Assembly (NCBI GenBank): GCA_032358255.1
Contig: JAULBX010028958.1
Location: forward strand, 1-25,014
Reading direction: 5' to 3'
DNA: 25,014 nucleotides
From: Heterotrichella gracilis
Lineage: Eukaryota > Sar > Xanthophyceae > Tribonematales > Xanthonemataceae
In this document: in pieces, positions 9,702 through 17,352 of the stretch
Position numbering within the stretch: the stretch's first letter is position 1
Layout: every line of letters starts with the position of its first letter
Program-made: the position numbers and the translations under genes
The notes under the pieces: model-generated
The model's input: only the letters and a program-made list of their open reading frames with translations
Told to the model about the DNA's origin: nothing
Database searches by the model: none

Positions 9702-11843
9702 ATGTCATCAGCATCTGGGTCTACATCTGCAAGATTTCATGGCACCGTCACGGTGCAAAGTCTTCAGCGGATCTTGGCCGACATAAGCGCTCGCATCCAT
9801 GAGCTTGAGCTTGCTATTAAGGAAATAAAACAGAATGGATTTGCCCCAAAAGACCTGGCAGATGAGATGCAGGTATGGAACCAATATGCTGTGTGAATGA
9901 AACAAGTCTTGTGCTAGTTGACACAGTGTGATGTAACAGACCCTTAAATGTTCAGTGCTGCATATGACGTATATATACATATGTACCAACAAATGCCGCT
10001 GCCAATTCCTAGTGCCAAACTGGTGGCGCAGACATGGTGCAAAATTGTAAATTACATATGGCTACATTATGTCATTTACAATATGATATTATATATGGCT
10101 GCAGGTGGACGCCCGCCGCAACTTTCAGTCCTTGGAGGATCACATGCAATCGCTGCAGAGTGCACACACTGTGGTCTTTGAGATGCTGCAAGGCAGTGCA
10201 TCAGTCATGTCTGACGATACGCAGACCTGTGTAGATTCTGCCAGGTATGCTTATACCGAGTTGATCAGAGTGATGTGGAACCCTACTCAAATAATTGTGC
10301 TGTGATGTGGTACACCTACTACTGACATATGTCAAATATAGATATATACTTGACAAGATGTCCAATACCAACATGTCTATTTACATTACAGTTGCATGCC
10401 ATAGTTGATAGACATCATGCATAAACGGTACGGCATGAGAAATGAAAATACCAATGCTGCATATGACGTCTTCCCAGTGTACATTTTGTATGATGTCCCA
10501 AGGAAAAAACAAACCCTAAACCTAAAACCCTAAAATCACGCCATTCCCGCAGCGATGATTCGACGCCATCGTCTATTGGATCGTACCGGCTTCCAAAGTA
10601 CCCAACAGCTTCCACCCAGACGATGATCAATGAAGTGTGTAAAAGACTCCAATTGCTGAACATCCAGCAAGGGTAGGTGACTCATGGAGCAGCAGCATGC
10701 CAGTAGCTGCATCATTTACAGCACATTTATCAAGTTCATGATACCTTTTTCCTGGTAGTGGCCAATGATTTTCCTGCCACACATTTTCTTATCATGGCGT
10801 ATGGTTTGTGCTTGCGGGATCTACATACTTCAAGTTCAAACCAGAGTGTCCTGTATGATATGAAGCTACCTGTCGTAGCTCACATCAGCAGCGATGAAGT
10901 GTTGATAATCTTCCCTCCTCGGATGCTCAACCAACGAAACAAACGCAGTGCTGCTAAAGCAACTGCAACAGTTGGATGGTCCACTGCTTTGCAGGGGGGA
11001 AGGAAGCGATGGCATCGAGCTGGTGACTGATGAACCCTCCACTGGCAGCAGCCATGTACAGGGGGCAGAGCGTGCCCACGACCAAGGTCTGCTACTGGAG
11101 GGTCAAGCAACACCCGAGCACCCAGCTAAAACCGTCCATCCACATCTACAAGCCTCACAACCTGGGCGGTCAGCACCGGACAATGCTGCAGAGCCAGACA
11201 CTGCCACAAATGGTAACATGATGTCTCACAGTCATATACACACATGGAAAAAGGAAGGTGTGCATTGGGGCGGAGTTTGCACAATAGGGGCTTCTTTGAG
11301 GCCGGGCAATGCCAGTATGATAGAAAAAATGCCAATTTGTTTTCTATCATAGCATCATCTGCTCATGATGAAGCTTCAAAGCCATCTGTTTGCGCACTAC
11401 GGGGACTGAAATAATCCCCATATGGACTGAGCTTTTAGTCTAGTCTCCTTGTGTCCGCATGTGTGAGCCGCCCTCTTGAAATGTGGTATCAAAAGTTTTG
11501 CCGGCAGCTGCGTGCAATGAGATTAGCTGCGTGACCTGCTCCAGCATACAAAGCTGTTTTAATCACCTGTGGCATGGCTGCTATGCGCACACTGGCAATA
11601 AGCACAGGATCAGCTTTCCAGAATGCATGAACAGCTGTTCATACATGAGAGGAGATAACAAACCCTGTGTGGCACGACAACATGTGCTGTGGATCACGCT
11701 GACAAACACTTGCAACTATTGCAGGTGGCAACAGCGCGCCCTGCTCGGTGTGCGCAATTCCCACCGTCAGCGCAACCTTCATCAAACTGCTGCTCTGCCA
11801 GGTGCTGATTGAGCGCACACCAACCACTGGGCCCATGACTTGA
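9702..11843 (+). CDS. Tandem family copy 1: coiled-coil protein, truncated by TGA (about 255 aa)
   Basis: Five exons join in consistent phase: 9702-9872, 10105-10244, 10553-10672, 10995-11212 and 11725 onward, the last reaching an in-frame TGA at 11841-11843 (768 coding bases). The ATG at 9702 opens the first exon. Exons 1-2 encode helical, heptad-like sequence (LQRILADISARIHELELAIK and then RRNFQSLEDHMQSLQSAHTV), probably a coiled coil of about 100 residues. Exon 3 gives a Ser/Thr/Pro-rich linker and the short helix INEVCKRLQLLNIQQ. Exon 4 is acidic and low-complexity and matches an exon of copy 3. Exon 5 begins the domain that is whole in copy 2; its TGA replaces the Lys found in both other copies (T-K-x-Q-L). 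The product would therefore keep the coiled coil and lose the basic core. I recognise no family. A dimerising partner or decoy is possible but speculative. Confidence 0.6.
11316..11351. repeat. 12-bp perfect inverted repeat in intron 4 of copy 1
   Basis: TATGATAGAAAA (11316-11327) and TTTTCTATCATA (11340-11351) pair perfectly around a 12-base loop, giving a strong A/T-rich hairpin. It lies between exons 4 and 5, about 100 bases after the donor. It may be a remnant of a small inverted-repeat element. Confidence 0.85.
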
Positions 11844-12345
11844 GTCCAATTGGAGCAGGAGCTGGTGGTGGTGATGGCGCAGCATGGGTCGCACCAGGGG
11901 GGAGTGGTGTGGAACATGGCGTCGTGGACCAATCAAAGGCGCAAGCGGGCACGTCATAACATCAAGAACAACTTGGTGAGTTTCATAGTTTCCAGGTTTT
12001 GGCATATTCAGCGTTGTCGTTGTGTCAATACTAGCACTAGGTCATTCATTTGCGTGGAATTCTGTCCATCGGAGCTGCAGCGTATGTGCCATTTCTCATG
12101 TGATTTTTGAACCTAGCTGGGCATGTTCACAAGGCCATAAAATTAAGCTTGGAATAACATTTTTGAATCGAAATTCATTTATTTATTTTGCAAATATCAG
12201 CAACGTGGTATGTGCAGCTGCCACAAGCGCTTGCTGAGCTTGAAAAGGAAGGGCTTGCCAGGCGCGCGGCTGACCCTACCAACGGCATGGACACGTGGAC
12301 AGCCTCAGCCTCTGGACCAGAAGATACAAATGGAACAGGTGGGAC
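11844..12345 (+). pseudogene. Copy 1: core exons lying beyond the in-frame TGA
   Basis: Downstream of the TGA the same frame continues as VQLEQELVVVMAQHG and then TNQRRKRARHNIKNNL to a GTGAGT donor at 11976. It joins in phase 0 to an exon starting at 12218, LPQALAELEKEGLARRAADP, then ..MDTWTAS. These align position by position with the core of copies 2 and 3 (QL..L, RR.RAK..INN.L, LP.AL.ELE.EG, MWAPV.T). The wing-like end is more diverged and lacks the common stop after WAPV(A/V)T; the frame instead stays open to a TGA at 12578-12580. Unless the TGA is bypassed, these exons are untranslated or pseudogenic. Confidence 0.6.
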
Positions 12346-12440
12346 TTTGCATCACAAAAAGGATTCAGTTGGCCTCAAATATAGGTTTGCTGGAGGGGTG
12401 CAGTCACGAGTTCTTCAGGCAAGCTGGTGCTGGGTAATAG

Positions 12441-12494
12441 CAGGGGTGTTAATATATAAACCAGGAATTCCTGGTACATATAATAACACCCCTG
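12441..12494. repeat. 54-bp near-perfect palindrome
   Basis: Both halves of 27 bases pair at 24 positions with no central loop; the centre is CCAGGAATTCCTGG and the ends are CAGGGGTGTT and AACACCCCTG. It could extrude as a cruciform or form a long RNA hairpin. It sits at the junction where copy 1 sequence stops and sequence related to the acidic exon of copy 3 begins. The reading frame of the last copy 1 exon remains open through it. Confidence 0.9.
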
Positions 12495-12580
12495 GTAATG
12501 GCCAGCAATTGCCTGGGCCACTCTCTGAGCCCACATACGTTGCCCCTTGCAAGCTTGAAGCATGTTGCAGGATCTGGTGA
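12495..12580 (+). pseudogene. Truncated copy 2 version of the acidic low-complexity exon
   Basis: GQQLPGPLSEPTY and what follows align with DQQMPGPLPEPAY in the copy 3 exon at 15375-15607. The changes between the two are mostly at third codon positions in this frame, which argues that the frame was translated. Only the 3' end of the exon is left; the 5' part is replaced by the palindrome and by the tail of copy 1. The matching donor would be near 12577, but its phase does not clearly fit the next exon. Confidence 0.5.
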
Positions 12581-12932
12581 CATGCCAGTTGTGTGCCATT
12601 ATCCAGTGCATGACCAATTGGCTTGCACCGCCTTGGCAGCACATCTGGTCTGCATTGTACCACGTTCAAAATGTCAAGTGCCTGGCAACATTATATGGTA
12701 GGGGAAACAGTGGACAGATGGGCAATACCCTTCTCTTTGCTAAATCATCTTCCTTAACCAACGCGCCTGTTCAAGGACAGGCTGCGTAGATATTTATTTA
12801 TTTATTATTTTGCCTGGCAACATCTGACACACCATTCTGATCAACAATAAGGCCTTTAACATATAAGAAATCATCAGATCTGACTTTACCGCATGTAATG
12901 GACAGAGCCCAAGTCCCAGCCACTGGTTTCAG
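12581..12932. other. Spacer or intron before the copy 2 core
   Basis: Includes an A/T-rich patch with repeated TTTA at about 12790-12812. There is no convincing coding frame and no coiled-coil exon like those of copy 1. It is probably an intron remnant of copy 2. Confidence 0.4.
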
Positions 12933-13755
12933 AAGCCCATGCCGATGACCAGCCTCAGCATGCCGACGAGCAACCTCAGCAATGCCCTACAAGCACGGAT
13001 GAGCCCCCCACACCAGCAGCATGCGGCAGGCAACGATCAGCCTGGCTCCTTTGACGAGAGGATGCCTGGCATCGTCGAGCAGTTGGCAAGAAACCTGCCG
13101 ACCAGCGCGCACTGCCCGTCAGAAGGATACACCAAGGCCCAGCTGGGGCAGAGTCTGGCGATGCAGTATGCCACCTCTGCTGGTGCGCTGAGTCCGCTCC
13201 TGGAGAGGTCAAAGCAGAGGCGGGCCAGGGCAAAGGCCAATATAAACAACAAGCTGGTGGGTTTGGCTTGCCAGTTGTACCAATAATTACTATGGTTGCC
13301 ATGTTGTACCAAACAAATGCTTGCACATTGCAGGGTGACATCGTCATCTTGGTTGCACTTTGTCTGAGTTTGTAGGACCTCATTCCATCAATGCTTTGTC
13401 ACAACTTGTCTTGAAGGGCTCAAACCCTTGTACTATGTTGATTACTGCATTTTGCAATCATGCAAGTGGATGAAGGGCCTCAAACCCTTGTACTATGTAC
13501 CAGCTATGTCACAACTTGTCTTGAAGGGCCTCATACCCTTGTACTATGTACCTTGTTACTATGTTCATTACTGCATTTTGCAATCATGCAAGTGGATGGG
13601 GATACATTATGACATAGCGCAACAACTTTGTTTGCTTTCCACAGCTGCCCAACGCTCTGCAACTGTTGGAGCGGGAGGGGCGGGTGCGGCAGTTGACTGT
13701 GCTGGATCATAATGACCCCCGGGGGCAGGTCATGTGGGCGCCTGTGGTAACTTAA
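12933..13755 (+). CDS. Tandem family copy 2: intact basic core, probable winged-helix domain
   Basis: Two exons, 12933-13256 and 13645-13755, joined in phase 0 across a GTGGGT...CCACAG intron. An ATG at 12939 would give about 142 residues, but true upstream exons may exist. The sequence runs SFDERMPGIVEQLARNL, then GYTKAQLGQSLAMQ, then the very basic SKQRRARAKANINNKL, and after the intron LPNALQLLEREGRVRQLTVL, ending GQVMWAPVVT and TAA. The order helix, helix, basic helix, 'LExEGRVRxL', then a hydrophobic strand with Trp resembles a winged-helix DNA-binding fold with an insertion; this is inference from pattern. Of the three copies only this core has neither stop nor frameshift. It lacks the coiled-coil exons of copy 1, and the piece linking it to an upstream exon is unclear. 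The intron is enlarged by internal duplications (13397-13598). Confidence 0.55.
13397..13598 (+). repeat. Interleaved direct repeats inside the copy 2 intron
   Basis: A unit starting TGTCACAACTTGTCTTGAAG occurs at 13397 and 13507. CTCAAACCCTTGTACTATGT-type sequence occurs three times (about 13419, 13479 and 13530). A unit starting ATTACTGCATTTTGCAATCA occurs at 13441 and 13567. The homologous intron of copy 3 has a single, diverged TACTGCATACTGCAACCAT unit, so the repeats arose in copy 2 after the copies separated. This lengthens the intron to 388 bases against 161 in copy 3. Confidence 0.85.
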
Positions 13756-14245
13756 AACAGCATATTGCCGTTGGTATATGAGCAGCATCAAAGGCTGGCC
13801 TTTGACGAACAGCCTGGCCCCTGACAACGGTACCTGCGACAACTTGTTGTACCACGACCCAGACTGGGGTGACGCCTCGTCAAGCTGGGTATTAGGGTAC
13901 AGGTGTTATTGCATGCATCGCAGCAAAGTAGATAGGTTACATATAATATTATTCAGTCTTGCACATGCGGCACCAAGCAGTTTGTTCCTGGCAATCATTA
14001 TGCCATCTATTGATCTTGCAATTCTGGCGGGCCGCGTTGACGCAGTGTGTAGGCATTCCGTAGTATTATGTGCACGTGTTAGAGGGTGGTGTGAGCTCAA
14101 GGAGTACAGACACTTCAGGGACTTTTGGTTGTCAAGAGGACACAGTACAGAACTACCTATTGCAGTGTATTCCCAAGCTAAACACGTTCTTGCCAAAATT
14201 CGAGACACTGCTGAAACCCTAAGTCAGGGTAAAGTCACCTAGTCA
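13756..14245. repeat. 3' flank of copy 2, duplicated downstream of copy 3
   Basis: Diverged but collinear matches link this stretch to 16402-17160: CTTGCACATGCGGC (13960s and 16570s), GCTCAAGGAGTACAGA (14094 and 16722), and AAACCCTAAGTCAGGGTAA (14215 and 17127). It contains no gene I can support. The shared flank shows that copies 2 and 3 arose as a segmental duplication of about 2.6-2.9 kb and not by retroposition of exons. Confidence 0.65.
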
Positions 14246-14913
14246 CTAAGTTAGTAACCAGTGAGTAACCATAATGCAGGGTGTTTCTCTATGGGTGCTT
14301 TCTCTAGTGTAAATGCGCAATATGTTACTGGATTGAGATTTGCTCAGCACAAGAACTCCAGCCACTGCCACCAATAACCCAGGAAATTCCTGATTTCTAA
14401 ATCCAGTTGTGTGCTCCAGTGCCATCAGTGCAGCCTCACCATCAGCAGCAAACGGTGAACCCAAGTCAGTGGCTCCCGCCAACCTGTTGATGGCTCCACC
14501 CTTGTGTACACATCGCCAGCCTGGCCAGGAGCAGGGCAACCCCATTTATCTGTAGACAAACTGTTGATGGTCACTTGACCTTCATTTGGTTTGTTCAAAT
14601 TGACTTACCTCTGAGGACTGGGCAGAGTCAAAATCACATGATGTTGGATCACTATATTGTATTTCAAAATAACAGCAGAACCCGGCGCATATCAATGACT
14701 GAAATCTAAGTTGAGCACTGCATGCTTCACAAATTTCCTGCATCCCATAATGGACATCAGGCCTGATACACTTGCTAACTTGTAGGATGTGCAATTGGTG
14801 TAGATTGTAAATGGTGACTTGATGTGGCTGCAGTAACATGAGCTGCACTTCAGACAGCCAGGCAGGAGACCTTGCATGGGATATGCCACCGCGCCCGGCG
14901 GCACCATTGTGGT
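14246..14913 (-). CDS. Candidate minus-strand gene fragment, unrecognised
   Basis: The best piece is an exon at 14913-14609: a CCCCGCAG acceptor, a frame open across all 305 bases, and a consensus GAG|GTAAGT donor. It reads ..WLSEVQLMLLQPHQVTIYN.., then GMQEICEACSAQLRFQ, then YSDPTSCDFDSAQSSE. A possible following exon (about 14480-14246) reads GSPFAADGEAALMALEHTTG, then EFPGLLVAVAGVLVLSKSQ, and ends in TAG at 14246. The acceptor between them is not clear, and the segment near 14494-14549 is a foreign piece of the GCP gene on the opposite strand. The C-terminal part is related to 17208-17334, where the frame is broken. No start exon is evident and I recognise no family. Confidence 0.35.
14340..14485. 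repeat. Copy of sequence found just upstream of the oxidoreductase gene
   Basis: GCTCAGCACAAG, CAATAACCCAGG-like, CTCCAGTG, CAGCAGCA, GGTGAACC and GTGGCTCCCGCCA occur in the same order here and at 17208-17334, with small indels. The shared sequence stops about 20 bases before the oxidoreductase ATG in the downstream copy, and abruptly at about 14485 in this copy. Confidence 0.65.
14494..14549 (+). pseudogene. Transposed fragment of the GCP exon
   Basis: CTCCACCCTTGTGTACACA, then AGCCTGGCCAGGAGCAGGGC, then AACCC-AT matches the GCP exon at 3607-3672 in the same orientation. About 10 bases are missing in the middle and there are a few substitutions at the end. It lies about 10.9 kb from its source, directly beside the breakpoint of the segmental duplication. 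It is far too small to be functional. Confidence 0.85.
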
Positions 14914-15374
14914 CTGCGGGGACCCCCCCCCACCCCAGCAGCAAGCTTCTGGGTGCGCTGCTGGGTGAGAGTGATCAAAGGTAGGTTGATGCCTGTGAAG
15001 GCATGCTGAAGGTATTGTCCTTGGAATATACAAGTACTCTCTCCCTGTTATATCTGGCATTTGAAATTCTTATAAAATTTCCAATTGGCGGTGCACATCT
15101 ATTGCCATGGCAAGCACACTGTGTGATGCGACAACTTCTGGGCACCATGCTGCATCTTTTCACTTGGGCCACATGCGTGGACAGATACGTATGGTGCAGC
15201 GCACTGGACAATCTGTAGCGGTGACCATGCACTTGCTCACAATCGGTGCAATCTGTTTAAAAATTCTGCAAATGCTTCAGGGCCCTTCATAATTCTTTTA
15301 AATCATTCAATGACTGATAGTCTTAGTACAGGTAATAGAAATGGACTTTTCAGCATGCCTTTCCACATGTGCAG
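14914..15374. other. Spacer between the minus-strand fragment and copy 3
   Basis: Open frames exist on both strands, but none shows a motif or consistent splice sites. The coiled-coil exons that copy 1 has upstream of its acidic exon are not visible here. A run of eight C residues lies at 14923-14930. Confidence 0.4.
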
Positions 15375-16401
15375 GGCGGCAGTCGATGCCCCTGATGAGC
15401 CCATGGTGGGCATGGAGCCGGGCCCTGGGACAAGCACGCCTTCAGCTCACAGTGCACAACATGCTGAGCATGCTCCAGGAGCAGGAGTGGCGCTGCCACA
15501 TGTTCATGCGGACAGGCCAGTGCCTGGGAGTGACCAACAAATGCCTGGGCCACTTCCTGAGCCGGCATATGGTTCACCACCCAACTCTGGAATGTTTGCA
15601 AAACCCAGTAGGTACATCAATGCCATACATATCATGCATTCTGAGATCCTGTATTCTTGTATAATTGGAATAATTGCTGAACGTGACCACAATTGGCACC
15701 AATGCATTATCTTGGCGTTCGGAGTCTGCGTTAGCAGTGGGTGGTAACATATCACACACCCCTATTCCAAGATGGTTTAATTGGGTGAGCAAGTCCACAA
15801 CATTCCTTTCCCTTCCTTATATCTTTTGAATTGACTGCCACAACCCACTGGCTTTACTTTTGCGTTCAACACCTCCCACAATGAGCTACAGGCACGCATC
15901 TCCAAAACCATCAAAATGTAGAGGCATTTGACAGCATGTTGTATGGCATCATCAAAGGCTGGTGGGGGAGCGTCTGTCCGGCGTTCACTGCTTGCCAGAT
16001 GGGTGGACAAAGCACCAGCTGGAGCAGCATTTGGTGGTGGTGCAGGCCACTCCTGGCAGTGCGCTAAGTCCACTGTTAAGATGGCAAAAGCGGCGCCGCG
16101 CCAGAGCCAAAGTCAGGATCAACAATACGCTGGTGGGTAGCGCTATTTTGCTCCATGGTATACAATTGCATTGCTGCAGAGAGAATTGCACCCCGTTGCT
16201 ATGTCCACTACTGCATACTGCAACCATAAGAGTAGATTGGGCTTTGTTACTCCAACTTGGACATTCTTGAGTGGTTTTGTGTATTGTCCACAGCTTCCCC
16301 TTGCGCTGGACGAGTTGGAGAGGGAGGGGCGGGTGCGGCGGCTGACTGTGCTGGATCACTTCCCCCAGGGGCAGGTCATGTGGGCGCCTGTGGCAACCTA
16401 A
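15375..16401 (+). pseudogene. Tandem family copy 3: acidic exon plus damaged core
   Basis: The first exon, 15375-15607 (GTGCAG acceptor, GTAGGT donor), has the same entry phase (one base completing a codon) and exit phase (one base left) as exon 4 of copy 1, and shares the DEP and PGPLPEPAY motifs. The core exon ends at 16132 and reads DGWTKHQLEQHLVVVQ, then WQKRRRARAKVRINNTL. It joins in phase 0 to 16294-16401, LPLALDELEREGRVRRL, ending GQVMWAPVAT and TAA. The 5' part of the core exon is broken: the homologue of NALQARMS (NELQARIS, near 15880) runs into a TAG at 15918-15920, and FDSMLYGII near 15930 is one base out of frame with GWTKHQLEQ when compared with copy 2 (86 against 87 bases). Alternative splicing could skip this, but decay is simpler. 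Confidence 0.55.
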
Positions 16402-17352
16402 GTATGAGAATGCGGCTGATGCTTGAGCTTTGACAGCTATTCCTGGGAATTTGCAGCGAACGCTGGGCTGGGTAATTTTGTTGTTAATGAAATTGCTAAC
16501 GCAGCGTTAGATAGTTTGTTACATGCTTCGCCATTGCATCCAGATTAGCAAGAGTTAGTCACTCAGCCTTGCACATGCGGCGCAACGTAGTCCCTTGCAC
16601 TGTTGATACTATCTGTTCATGTTGCGCAACCCGAGGTCGCCTCCTGGGTCAGATTAACGTCCTGTGTAACTATGAATTTGTATGGAGCCTCCTTACCCAC
16701 ATCTCATAGGAGTGATGTACGGCTCAAGGAGTACAGATCTTCATAAAGACTCGTTTCTTTTCCATATAAATAGGGGCACAGTATAGGACTATCTTGGCCT
16801 GGGTGTTGGAGATGTACCCTGGCCAGTTGGTCAGACCTTGGGCATCCTAGGGTAGGGCTCAGGAGTACAGTACTCCAGGAACTTGCAGCTGCAGTATGTC
16901 AGCAAGGATATCAGTACCTATTGCCCTTGGTTTGTGACACACGTTTGAGTGTCGATTCGTCGCATACAATGCTTGTTTTGAGTCTGAGTTGACTATAGGC
17001 TCTGTCACGGTTGGGATTTGGATGGCACAATCGAACATTAAATGCAACCTACGTTGCTGAGCTTGCTCCAGCATGTGGAAGGTCCTCTCTGAGATTACAG
17101 CTTGCCACATATGTGACAGGGTTGAAACCCTAAGTCAGGGTAATCAAATTGTCCTTGGGTGTAGGGCACAAGGACGTCCAGTGTAACAGTGCAGCATAAC
17201 TGGTTGCTCAGCACAAGCACTAGTCCATGACTAATAACCCAGGGAAACCATTTGTTCCTCCAGTGCAGCCGCATCCGTTCAGCAGCAGAAGGTGAACCTT
17301 ATCACTTCAACCAATAGTGGCTCCCGCCATCGCCGGTCAATCGCCAAGTGCC
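16402..17352. other. 3' flank of copy 3 and upstream region of the oxidoreductase gene
   Basis: No coding frame is supported. It is the diverged partner of 13756-14485 (see matches there). TGTAA at 16662-16666 is a possible poly(A) signal for copy 3. The last 150 bases must hold the promoter and 5' leader of the oxidoreductase gene; I see no clear TATA box. Confidence 0.5.

Noticed and set aside
2399..11843. TGA as a sense codon (Trp) in this genome
   Set aside because: The GCP TGA stands at a Trp position, but the TGA in family copy 1 stands at a Lys position, and the F-box gene ends in TGA. Pseudogene decay explains the data better.
15341..15664. Alternative frame of the copy 3 acidic exon, which gives a more globular-looking protein
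   Set aside because: Comparison with the copy 2 fragment shows changes mainly at third positions of the other frame, and the splice phases of that frame match copy 1.
17317..17352. Upstream extension of the oxidoreductase by 12 residues starting at GTG
   Set aside because: GTG is not a normal nuclear start, and family proteins begin at the conserved MKAV encoded from 17353.
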